From contig CBDAMQ010000031.1 of NCBI GenBank assembly GCA_965197275.1, forward strand, positions 62,001 through 126,000: a stretch of DNA of 64,000 bases. The letters are read 5' to 3'. The DNA comes from DASCOT01 sp965197275. Its GTDB lineage: Bacteria; Acidobacteriota; UBA890; WLXD01. The translations under genes and the position numbers were made by a program. The notes under the pieces are model-generated. The model searched no databases. It had not been told where the DNA came from and saw only the letters and a program-made list of their open reading frames with translations. How positions within the stretch are numbered: the stretch's first letter is position 1; every line of letters begins with the position of its first letter. This document shows, piece after piece, positions 42,055 to 50,675 of this stretch.

Positions 42055-45000
42055 GCTTTTCTCGCGTGTGGCAGGTGCTGAGGCTCGACGCTCTGCACAA
42101 CGCCCGCCGGCCGATCTTCTGGGTGCTGATACTGGTCCTGACCCTGCTGACGTGGGGGCTGTCGAACGGCAACGTGCGTATCGGCTCCGGAAACTCCACC
42201 GTCGGCGGCACCGAGGCCCACATCACGTCGCAGTTCGCCGTCGCCCAGGTCATCGGGGTCACCGTTCTGGCTCTCTATGGCTTCTTCCTGGCAATCGCCG
42301 CCGGCATGACGGTGATCCGTGACGAGGAGCACAAGCTCGGCGAGCTGCTGCACGCCACCTTGCTGTCGCCGGCGGAGTACATCTGGGGGAAGTTCCTCGC
42401 CGTCCTCGGCAGCTTCGCGGCGGTGCTCGGGTTGCACCTGGCGATGTCGATGTTCTTCAACCATGCGCTGGCCGATGCCGCCACGCAGGAGTACATCGGG
42501 CCCTTGCGGGTAGCCAACTATCTTGTGCCGGCGCTGGTGTTCGGCCTGCCTATGATCGTCTTCCTCGCCGGCACCGCCTTCGCGATCGGCGAGCGTACGC
42601 GCCGCCCGATCCTCGTGTTCGTGCTGCCCCTGGCGGTAATGCTCGGGACGCTCGGGTTTCTGGTGAGCTGGACGCCCACTTGGCTGAGCCCGTCGATCAA
42701 CCGGTTGCTGATGCTGATCGACCCGTCAGGCTTCCGCTGGTTGAACGAGACCTGGTTGAAGGTCGACCGCGGCGTGGCGTTTTACAACGCCGAACCGATC
42801 GGGTTCGATGCCGGCTTTCTGACCAGCAGGGCGGTGCTGGCAGCCATCGGTTTGATGGCGGTTTGGTACAGCCAGCGCAGGTTCAGTGCGACGCTGCGCG
42901 GTGCGGCGCAGACGAGCCGTGTGCGGTCCGCGGTCGATGCGATAGGTGCCTGGCTACCGCGAGCGGCGAAGCGGCGTGCGCGGCATCATGCGGCCGCGTC
43001 GACTGCTGCACCCGAGACAATCGGCACGTTGCGACCACTTCCCCTGGCGCCACTGCGGATGAGCACACTGCCACTCGGGTTCATCAGCGCGGCTTGGACG
43101 GTGGCGCGAGCCGAGCTGTGGGAGTTGCTGACCCGTCCGGGCATGTACCTGTTCGTACCGTTGGTGATTCTCCAGGCGACCGGCAACGTCGTCACCGTGG
43201 GTGCCTTCGACGCGCCGCTGCTGCTCACCCCGGGCCTGATGGCGGTGAGCATGATGAACGCGCTGACGTTGATGGTCTGCTCGCTGCTGTTGTTCTACAT
43301 GGTCGAGTCGTTGCAGCGTGAGTTCAGCACCGGGCTCGCCTCCATCTACTACGCCACGCCGACGCCGACGGGCGCGATCCTAGCGGGCAAGGCGGTGGGG
43401 ACGAGCATGGTCGGCGCCGTGATTCTGGTCGCGGCCCTGGTGGCGTGCGTCGTGATCCTGCTCGTTCAGCAACTGTTCTTCGACAGCCCGGTGAGCGTTT
43501 CGCTCGCCCCGTTCGCCGTTGTTTGGGGCCTGATTCTGGTGCCTACCTTCCTGGTGTGGAGCGCCTTCGTGATGGCGGTGTACGCCGCGACGCGGAGCCG
43601 CTACACGACCTATGGGATCTGCATCGGGGTGATCTTCTACACGCTCTACAAGATCGTCGGCGGCGATGGGCTCAATTGGGTCACGAACTGGATGGCCTGG
43701 GGCGTCGTGTCGTGGAGCGATATGGGGGCGCTCGGCCTCAACCGCGACCCGTTGATGTTGAACCGACTCTACGTGCTCGGTTGGGCGGTGCTGTTCGTAG
43801 CACTCGCCGTGCGCCTCTTCGGGCGTCAGGAGTTCGACGCTAACCGCGTTGTACATCGACTGCGACCCAAAGCGCTGGCGTGGAGCACGGTCAGCCTCTC
43901 GCCGTTCCTGCTGCTGCCGCTGGTCACCGGTCTGCCCCTATACAGCCGCCTGAACGCCGGCTACCAGAGCGAGGCAGCAGAGAAGCAACAGAAGGATTAC
44001 TGGCGCAAGAACCTGACGACGTGGAAGGACGCGCCGACGCCCTACGTCACCCATGCCGATATCGACCTCGTGCTGCGTCCGGCGGAACGCGCCTTCACCG
44101 TTAACGGCTTCTACGACCTGCAAAACCAGCTGAACGTGGCGCTCACCGGCGTGCCGCTGACCGTCGGGGACTGGGGCGAGGTGACCTGGACGGTGGATGG
44201 GGCGGCGGCCGAGTCGGACGACCGCCAGGGGCTGCACGTGCTGTCGCCGCTCCAGCCCTTGCAGCCGAGCGACAGCGTTCGAATCGGTTTCGCCTACGAA
44301 GCCACGCTGCCGCGCGGATACACCAAGGGCGGTGGCGGAGCCGCGCAGTTCGTGCTGCCGGCCGGCATCGTGCTCGGTAGCCTGGGCCCGACGTTCGTAC
44401 CCACGGTGGGGTTCGTCGAGGGCATCGGCATCGATGACGACAACAGCTACGAACCGCCCGAGTATCCCGACGATCACTTCGACGGCATCACGCCGCCTGC
44501 GTTCAGCAACGGAGGACCGCCGTTCACCACCCGGGTACGGATCGTTGCCCCTGAGGAATACACCCTCAACTCGGTGGGCTCGTTGAAGAGCGAGTCGGTG
44601 GCGGACGGATTGCGGCAGGTGGTCTGGGTGAGCGACTACCCGGTGTCGTTCTTCAACGTCGTTGCGGGGCGCTGGGACGTTCGACGGGGCGACGGGACGG
44701 CCGTCTTCTACCATCCAGAGCACACGTACAACATCGACGAGATTGCCGCCGCCCTCGATGCGTCGCGGCGGTTCTATTCGGAGTGGTTCTATCCCTATCC
44801 CTGGGAGGAGCTCAAGCTCAGCGAGTTCCCCAACCTGGCGCAGTACGCGCAAGGGTTTCCGACCAACATCACCTTCTCGGAGGGGATCGGCTTTCTGACC
44901 CGCAACGACCCGCGGGCGCGAACCGCCTTCCTGGTGACGGCGCACGAGGCGGCGCACCAGTGGTGGGCCAACCTGCTGATGCCTGGTCGCGGGCCGGGCG

Positions 45001-45758
45001 GCAACATCCTCTCCGAGGGTATGTCGCACTTCTCCACCATGCTGCTGAGCGAAGCGGTGGATGGCGTCGGTGCGCGCATCGAGTTCGCCAAGCGCATCGA
45101 GGAGCGCTACGGCGATCTGCGGCAGGTAGATTCCGAGCGCCCGCTGGTGAAGATCGACGGCAGTCGCGCCGGCGACACCACGGTCACCTACGACAAGGGC
45201 GGTTGGGTGGCCTGGATGCTGCTCAACCTCATCGGTCGCGACAACATGCTCGCTGGCCTGAAGGAGTTCATCGCCATCTACAACCCGAGCCCGGATCATC
45301 CAGGCCTTCAGGATCTGGTGGCGACCCTCCGACCCCGGGCACCCGACGCCGAGGCGTTCGACGCGTTCGTGCAGCAGTGGTTCTTCGACGTCGTGGCGCC
45401 TGAGTACGAGCTCTCGGAGGTACGCGTCGACCGAGACGGAACGGCGTGGGAGGTCACGGCGACGGTCGAGAACGTCGGCACCGGAACGATGTCGATCGAG
45501 GTCGCCGCATCGCGCGGCGAGCGCTTCCCGGATGACGCCGGCACGCCACCTGACGACCCCACCGGCGACACGGTCACGGCGTCGGGCGCCTCGACGATCC
45601 CGGAGGTCTATGCCGAGGCGCGATCCACCGTGGTGCTGGCGGCCGGAGAGTCTGCCCGCGTGGCGATCCGTTGCGACTTCGAGCCCGAGCGGCTCGTCGT
45701 CGATCCGGACGCCCTCGTGCTGCAGCTGCGACGCGAGAACGCCGTGTTCGTTTTCTAG
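42051..45758 (+). CDS. ABC-2 permease fused to M1-family aminopeptidase
   Basis: 1235-aa membrane protein. The N-terminal 620 residues have two ABC-2-type helix bundles, each opening with an N-terminal helix and a long periplasmic or cytosolic loop (RLDALHNARRPIFWVLILVL; AAWTVARAELWELLTRPGMY). The C-terminal 580 residues are an M1-like metallopeptidase: zinc motif HEAAH at about 965-969, Glu at about 989 (SEGMSHF), and the Trp-rich HQWWANLL. The GAMEN exopeptidase loop is not recognisable (the place reads NITFSEGIGFL). Length and order match the annotated 'ABC transporter permease/M1 aminopeptidase' proteins. It needs an ATPase; the adjacent one is broken. ATGA overlap with the ATPase. Confidence 0.93.
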   Translation: MSFSRVWQVLRLDALHNARRPIFWVLILVLTLLTWGLSNGNVRIGSGNSTVGGTEAHITSQFAVAQVIGVTVLALYGFFLAIAAGMTVIRDEEHKLGELLHATLLSPAEYIWGKFLAVLGSFAAVLGLHLAMSMFFNHALADAATQEYIGPLRVANYLVPALVFGLPMIVFLAGTAFAIGERTRRPILVFVLPLAVMLGTLGFLVSWTPTWLSPSINRLLMLIDPSGFRWLNETWLKVDRGVAFYNAEPIGFDAGFLTSRAVLAAIGLMAVWYSQRRFSATLRGAAQTSRVRSAVDAIGAWLPRAAKRRARHHAAASTAAPETIGTLRPLPLAPLRMSTLPLGFISAAWTVARAELWELLTRPGMYLFVPLVILQATGNVVTVGAFDAPLLLTPGLMAVSMMNALTLMVCSLLLFYMVESLQREFSTGLASIYYATPTPTGAILAGKAVGTSMVGAVILVAALVACVVILLVQQLFFDSPVSVSLAPFAVVWGLILVPTFLVWSAFVMAVYAATRSRYTTYGICIGVIFYTLYKIVGGDGLNWVTNWMAWGVVSWSDMGALGLNRDPLMLNRLYVLGWAVLFVALAVRLFGRQEFDANRVVHRLRPKALAWSTVSLSPFLLLPLVTGLPLYSRLNAGYQSEAAEKQQKDYWRKNLTTWKDAPTPYVTHADIDLVLRPAERAFTVNGFYDLQNQLNVALTGVPLTVGDWGEVTWTVDGAAAESDDRQGLHVLSPLQPLQPSDSVRIGFAYEATLPRGYTKGGGGAAQFVLPAGIVLGSLGPTFVPTVGFVEGIGIDDDNSYEPPEYPDDHFDGITPPAFSNGGPPFTTRVRIVAPEEYTLNSVGSLKSESVADGLRQVVWVSDYPVSFFNVVAGRWDVRRGDGTAVFYHPEHTYNIDEIAAALDASRRFYSEWFYPYPWEELKLSEFPNLAQYAQGFPTNITFSEGIGFLTRNDPRARTAFLVTAHEAAHQWWANLLMPGRGPGGNILSEGMSHFSTMLLSEAVDGVGARIEFAKRIEERYGDLRQVDSERPLVKIDGSRAGDTTVTYDKGGWVAWMLLNLIGRDNMLAGLKEFIAIYNPSPDHPGLQDLVATLRPRAPDAEAFDAFVQQWFFDVVAPEYELSEVRVDRDGTAWEVTATVENVGTGTMSIEVAASRGERFPDDAGTPPDDPTGDTVTASGASTIPEVYAEARSTVVLAAGESARVAIRCDFEPERLVVDPDALVLQLRRENAVFVF

Positions 45759-45820
45759 ATCCGGAAGATTCCGCGCCGAGCCGGTCCGGCGATCGGCGCT
45801 GGAGGCATACTCTCAAGAGC

Positions 45821-46551
45821 ATGCGCCCGTCTCTGATTCCCGTCCCGCTGGCCGTTGGTCTCACCGTCAGCTTGTTCGCTGTGACGGCTGCGGCCCAGGA
45901 TCGAGCCACGGTACGCGACGCGGTCTTCAGCATGGCGCAGGTCGAGGCGGCCGGGTGGGCTACCGCGCCGACTGCACCTCGTGCCACGGCGTCGGCCTGG
46001 AGGGTGACAGCGCCAGCGCGCTTGCTGGAGAGGGCTTTCTGCGCGATTGGACCAGTCTGCCGCTCCTGGACCTGTTCGAGTTCGTCCGCACCATGCCTCC
46101 AGAGGCCGAGGCGAGCCTCGGCGACCGGGCCTACCTGGATATCCTGAGCTACATCCTTCACATCAACGGGTTTCCGACCGGCGCGGAGGATCTGCGCATA
46201 GACGACCTCGCGGCGGTTCTGCTGGAGGGCGCCGAGGGCCCGCAGGAAGTACCCGACCATTCGTTGGTGCGGGTGGTCGGTTGTCTGACCCGAGGGCCGG
46301 ACGATGCCTGGATCGTCACGCGTGCGAGCCTCCCCACACGCACCCGGAACCCCGACGCATCGACCGGCGAGGCACGGCGCCGCTCGATCACCGTGTTGCG
46401 CGGTGTGGCGTCGTTCGATCTCCTGTACGTGTTCCCGCGCCCGGATGATCTGGAGGGGCACCGCGTCGAGGCGAAGGGTTTTCTTATCCGCGGGGATCGG
46501 GACGCCCTCAATGTGACGGCGCTGTCGAGTCTGTCGGCCAACTGCCGCTAG
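45821..46551 (+). pseudogene. Monoheme c-type cytochrome, frameshifted by one base
   Basis: ATG at 45821 encodes a signal peptide (MRPSLIPVPLAVGLTVSLF ... AAAQ) and then DAVFSMAQVEA. The frame is lost near 45949, and the other frame carries the remaining protein: GRVGYRADCTSCHGVGLEGD with the CxxCH haem site, then LDILSYILHINGFPTGAEDL and about 150 further residues to the stop at 46551. Adding one G to the GG run at 45949-45950 restores a single 243-aa protein. It precedes the diheme cytochrome and PQQ dehydrogenase, so it would have been part of that electron-transfer set. Real lesion versus base-calling error is unresolved. Confidence 0.82.
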
Positions 46552-46622
46552 CTCGGACGAGTACCGCGAGTCCGGTTGTCGCGCGAAGACGTCGTTGGCA
46601 GAATGCCGGCATGTGACAAAAG

Positions 46623-47423
46623 ATGATCGGAGCCATCGGGCAAGGCCTCATCGGCGGGCTGCTGATCAGTGCGGCCACTGCCGCGCCGATAGCGGCTCAG
46701 GAGAACCTGCTTACGACATCGGTCGATGTCCGCATGGGCCGGCGCGTGTACCAGGCGCAGTGTGGTCGATGCCACGGGCTCGACGGAACCGGCGGCGGCG
46801 AGACCGCGGCGCCGGATCTGACAACCGGCACGTTCGCCACCGCAAGCACCGACGCGGGGCTCTTCGCCGTCATTCGGCACGGCATCGATGGCACCGCGAT
46901 GATGGGGATCAGCCCGACCGCCCCCGACCAGACCGTCTGGCAGGTCATCGCGTACATCCACTCGCTGAACCTCGACCCTGGCGACTACGACCTGCCCGGC
47001 AACGTCAGCGCCGGGCAGGAGATTTTCGGCGACAAGGGGAACTGCGCCAGTTGCCACATGGTCGACGGCGTGGGCGGCCGGCTCGGTCCCGACCTGTCGA
47101 CGGTGGCCAACCGCCGCGACCCGGGAGAGCTGGAGACAGACCTGGTTGCCCCCGACGAAGAGGTCGCCCCGCGCTGGTGGACGCTGCGGGTCACGCGCGG
47201 CGACGGCTCGGTTGTCGAGGGCCTACGCATGAATGAGGACACCTTCTCCCTCAGCATCATGGACGAAGGGGAGAACCTCTGGCATTTCGCCAAGAACCAG
47301 ATCCAGGCGAGCGAGCAGGTCAAGACGTCGAGCATGCCGACCTACGCGGACACTCTCACGGCAGGCGAGGTGGACGACCTCGTCGCCTACCTCTTCTCGC
47401 TCCGCAAAGGGCGGTCATCATGA
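46623..47423 (+). CDS. Diheme c-type cytochrome
   Basis: 266 aa with a signal peptide (GLLISAATAAPIAAQ). Two haem-attachment sites: CGRCH (about residue 47-51) and CASCH (about 138-142), each followed by candidate axial Met residues (GTAMMGIS, SSMPTYADTLTAGEVDDL). The C-terminal ending TYADTLTAGEVDDLVAYLFS (20 residues) is typical of the family of cytochromes annotated as putative heme-binding domain. It overlaps the PQQ dehydrogenase start by four bases (ATGA), and is its probable electron acceptor. Confidence 0.92.
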   Translation: MIGAIGQGLIGGLLISAATAAPIAAQENLLTTSVDVRMGRRVYQAQCGRCHGLDGTGGGETAAPDLTTGTFATASTDAGLFAVIRHGIDGTAMMGISPTAPDQTVWQVIAYIHSLNLDPGDYDLPGNVSAGQEIFGDKGNCASCHMVDGVGGRLGPDLSTVANRRDPGELETDLVAPDEEVAPRWWTLRVTRGDGSVVEGLRMNEDTFSLSIMDEGENLWHFAKNQIQASEQVKTSSMPTYADTLTAGEVDDLVAYLFSLRKGRSS

Positions 47424-49054
47424 AACGACTCCCGTTCGTCCTCATTGCCGTCGTCTCCGTGCAGCTGGTAGCGGCCCAGGAGCCGGCGGTAACGAGCCAG
47501 GCGACGGTGGCGCTTTCACCGGTGACCTGGGAGCGACTGCTGAATGCCGCCGACGAGCCGGAGAACTGGCTGATGTACTCGGGGACGCTCGACAGTCAGC
47601 GGCATAGTCGGCTCGACGGTGTGAACACCGGCAACGTGGCGCAGCTCGAGCTGAAGTGGGTGTATCAGATTCCACAGATCGATCGTGCCGAGACCACGCC
47701 GTTGGTCGTCGACGGGGTCATGTTCGTCACCGAAGCACCGAGCAATGTGGTCGCGCTCCATGCTGCTACCGGCCGGCCTTTGTGGCGCTATGACCACGAG
47801 CTGCCGGACGATCTGCGGATTTGCTGCGGTCGTAACAACCGCGGCGTGGCGATCTTGGGCGAAACGCTGTACATGAGCACGCTGGATGCGCATCTCGTCG
47901 CCATCGACGCGCGCACTGGCAACTTGCTGTGGAATCGAGAGGTGGCGGAGCACAGCTCCGGATACAGCAAGACCGCGGCGCCGCTCATCGTCAAGGACCA
48001 GGTGGTCACGGGCATTGCCGGCGGCGAATACGGCATTCGCGGCTTCCTCGATTCCTACGACGCCGCAACCGGCGAGCTACGCTGGCGCGCCTGGACGATT
48101 CCCGGGCCGGACCACCCGGACAATGCGACCTGGGCGGGCGACTCGTGGCGAACGGGGGGTGCTCCGACGTGGATCACTGGCTCCTACGATCCGGATCTCG
48201 ACCTGATCTATTGGGGCACGGGAAATCCCGGTCCTGATTGGAACGGCGACAATCGGATGGGCGACAACCTGTATTCGGACTCGGCCCTGGCGATTGACGC
48301 CGATACCGGTGAGCTGCGATGGCATTTTCAGTTCACGCCGCATGATGTCCACGACTGGGACGCGATCCAGATTCCCGTCCTCGGCGATGTCACCGTCGAC
48401 GGCGAGACCCGCAAGGCGATGATGTGGGCCAATCGCAACGGCTTCTACTACACGCTCGACCGGCAGACCGGCGAGTTCCTGGTCGGCGAGGCGTTCGCCA
48501 AGCAAACCTGGGCCGAGGGCCTCGACGAGCGGGGCCGGCCGATCCGGTTCCCGGGCCTGGAGCCGTCGCTGGAAGGAGTCGTCGTCGCGCCCACCATCGG
48601 CGGCGCCACCAACTGGTGGTCGCCCGCGTTCAGCCCACGTAGTGGCCTGTTCTACGTCAATGCCTATGATGGTGAACAGGAGTACTTCAAGCGCGAACAG
48701 GAGTACGTCGAGGGCGAGTGGTTCTCGGACGGCTCCGGGCGACGGCTGGCACCGCCCGACGAGTACTACAGTGCTATTCGCGCCATCGATCCGGCGACCG
48801 GAGACATTCGTTGGGAGTTCCCGATTGCGCCGCGATCCACATCAGGGTTGCTGTCGACCGCCGGAGGTCTCGTCTTCGGCGGCACCGTCGGCGGCTACTT
48901 CTTCGCCCTCGACGCCGACAACGGTGAGGAGTTGTGGCATGTAAACGTCGGCGGGCACGTGCACGCGGGGCCGATAACTTACGCCGTGAACGGCCAGCCG
49001 TACGTTTCGATCGCCGCCGGGAACGCGGTCTTCACGTTCGGTCTCGGAGACTAG
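47420..49054 (+). CDS. PQQ-dependent alcohol dehydrogenase (methanol/ethanol family), lanthanide-type active site
   Basis: 544-aa periplasmic quinoprotein. Signal peptide ends near LVAAQ. The eight-bladed propeller shows the adjacent-Cys disulfide (RICCGRN, 135-136), Glu203 (GGEYG), Asn269 (YWGTGNPG), and the catalytic region TPHDVHDWDA with Asp312 and a second Asp at 314. In calcium enzymes the second position is Ala, Ser or Thr; Asp there is the hallmark of XoxF-like, lanthanide-binding enzymes. No fused cytochrome domain; the diheme protein upstream serves instead. Substrate probably a primary alcohol. Confidence 0.92.
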   Translation: MKRLPFVLIAVVSVQLVAAQEPAVTSQATVALSPVTWERLLNAADEPENWLMYSGTLDSQRHSRLDGVNTGNVAQLELKWVYQIPQIDRAETTPLVVDGVMFVTEAPSNVVALHAATGRPLWRYDHELPDDLRICCGRNNRGVAILGETLYMSTLDAHLVAIDARTGNLLWNREVAEHSSGYSKTAAPLIVKDQVVTGIAGGEYGIRGFLDSYDAATGELRWRAWTIPGPDHPDNATWAGDSWRTGGAPTWITGSYDPDLDLIYWGTGNPGPDWNGDNRMGDNLYSDSALAIDADTGELRWHFQFTPHDVHDWDAIQIPVLGDVTVDGETRKAMMWANRNGFYYTLDRQTGEFLVGEAFAKQTWAEGLDERGRPIRFPGLEPSLEGVVVAPTIGGATNWWSPAFSPRSGLFYVNAYDGEQEYFKREQEYVEGEWFSDGSGRRLAPPDEYYSAIRAIDPATGDIRWEFPIAPRSTSGLLSTAGGLVFGGTVGGYFFALDADNGEELWHVNVGGHVHAGPITYAVNGQPYVSIAAGNAVFTFGLGD

Positions 49055-49135
49055 GGCCTGTAACCGGCAAACCCTCGATCAGCCCCCGCGATTCGCGGCC
49101 ACCAGGCGCGACGCTCGCGGATGGCGGCGCTCCGG

Positions 49136-50668
49136 TCAGCGGCTCCCGCCAGGACGCGTTTCCCCGTCCGGATCGGTGACCGGATCGATGCCCTCACGGA
49201 GCATCACTTCACGGAATGCCGCCGCTGTGGGCCGCGAAATGATGATGTTCATGCCGCGGTGCACGCCTTCGGCGATCTTCAGCGGCGTCCAGCCCCGCGA
49301 GTTTTGCCGGTTCCAGATGGCGACGTCGGCCCCCTTGGTGGCGAGCAGCCGCACCACCTGCGGTACCGCCTTGTAGGCGGCCCCGTGCATCACGGTCTCG
49401 CCCTTGACGTCGACCGCGTTGATGTCGCCTCCGAGCTCGAGTGCCAGCTTGACCGCTTCGATCACCTCGGGCTCCGTTCCCGGGTCCTCTCCTGGTGAAG
49501 AGGTTCCGAGGCCGGCGGCGACCATCAGCGGCGTTGAGCCGTCGTCGTTGGTCAGCAGCGGATCGGCGCCGAGCTCCACCAGCAGGCGCATGTATTCGAC
49601 ATCTGCGGTGCGCGCCGCGAGCAGAAACGGAGTCCCGCCGGCGAAGTTCAGCGCCGTGATCCCGGCGGGCGGACGCTTCGTCACGCGTGCGTTGACGTCG
49701 CCGCCGGCCGCCACCAGCCGGCGGACAAAAGCGAGGCTCGTCATGTTGCCGGAACCCTCGGGCGCCGGGTCGTTGCTGCCGGCAATACCAGCCTTCCGTA
49801 CCCAGGTGACCTGATGGAGGGCCGTCCAGCCTCGGGGCGCGACGTCGGGATCGGCGCCGCGATCCAGAAGCATGGCGGCGAGCTCGTAGTGTGCGTTGCC
49901 CACCGCAAGCAGAAAGGCGTTGACCCCGGCCTCGGAGGCCGGGTCACGCTCCAGCCCGCCGGCGGTGCGTCGGGCGTTGACCGTCAGCGACTCCTCCAGG
50001 CTGGAACCGGCATCGAGCAGGATCTCGGCGGCGGCTACGTGCCCTTGGCGGGCTGCGAACAGCAATGCCGTGAACGCCTTGTAAGACGCCACGTGCAAGT
50101 CCGCATCGTGCGCCAGCAGCGCCTTGACCACGTCGGTGTGGCCCTCGGCGGCGGCCCACATCAGCGCCGTCTGTCCGCGCCAGGTCTCGATTGCGTTGAC
50201 GTCGGCTCCGTGTGCCAGCAACAGCTCGACCGCCGCCAGCTTGCCAGTGCGTGATGCTGTCATCAGGACGGTCTCGCCTTCCTCGAGCGTCGCGTTGGCG
50301 TCTGCACCAGCGGCCAACAGAGCCGCGAGGATCGACGCGTTGCCGTTGACGGCGGCCAACGAGATCGGTCGCACGCCATAGCGGTTGGTCGAGCGGACGG
50401 TAGCGCCCGAGCCGAGTAGCAGCGCGACCATCTCGGCGTCGTCTCGATAGGCCGCCCAATGAAGTGCCGTGGTTCCGTCCGCCTGCGGCTCGTCGATCTC
50501 CGCCCCGGCGGCGAGCAGCGCCCGCACGGCTTCGACGTCGCCGCGCTGGACGGCATCGACGAGCGTCAGCTCGCCTGCCGCCAGCGGACCGCCGACCGCG
50601 ACCGCGACGATCACCGCAAGGTAGCCGCACCTTCGCGTCAAGGCGGTCAGCACATCGTTGGCAGACAT
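49136..50668 (-). CDS. Secreted ankyrin-repeat protein
   Basis: 510 aa with a signal peptide (LAVIVAVAVGGPLAAG) and about ten ankyrin repeats, for example DGTTALHWAAYRDDAEMVALLL (given here as TALHWAAYRDDAEMV), GQTALMWAAAEGHTDVVKALL (TALMWAAAEGHTDVV) and GSTPLMVAAG. The C-terminal WTPLKIAEGVHRG is intact. It follows the DUF1552 gene by seven bases, so it is the third gene of the DUF1592-DUF1552-ankyrin operon. Exported ankyrin proteins usually mediate protein binding; a role with the cytochrome-containing DUF1592 partner is inference. Convergent with the PQQ dehydrogenase. Confidence 0.92.
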   Translation of the reverse strand: MSANDVLTALTRRCGYLAVIVAVAVGGPLAAGELTLVDAVQRGDVEAVRALLAAGAEIDEPQADGTTALHWAAYRDDAEMVALLLGSGATVRSTNRYGVRPISLAAVNGNASILAALLAAGADANATLEEGETVLMTASRTGKLAAVELLLAHGADVNAIETWRGQTALMWAAAEGHTDVVKALLAHDADLHVASYKAFTALLFAARQGHVAAAEILLDAGSSLEESLTVNARRTAGGLERDPASEAGVNAFLLAVGNAHYELAAMLLDRGADPDVAPRGWTALHQVTWVRKAGIAGSNDPAPEGSGNMTSLAFVRRLVAAGGDVNARVTKRPPAGITALNFAGGTPFLLAARTADVEYMRLLVELGADPLLTNDDGSTPLMVAAGLGTSSPGEDPGTEPEVIEAVKLALELGGDINAVDVKGETVMHGAAYKAVPQVVRLLATKGADVAIWNRQNSRGWTPLKIAEGVHRGMNIIISRPTAAAFREVMLREGIDPVTDPDGETRPGGSR

Positions 50669-50675
50669 CGGGCGG

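Noticed and set aside
43938..45299. 453-aa minus-strand frame within the permease-peptidase fusion
   Set aside because: Antisense shadow with low-complexity Arg/Val/Ala composition; the sense frame has the HEAAH zinc site.
49055..49135. Bidirectional terminator between the PQQ dehydrogenase and the ankyrin gene
   Set aside because: CCGCG-ATT-CGCGG is a weak 5-bp hairpin and no T-run follows on either strand.
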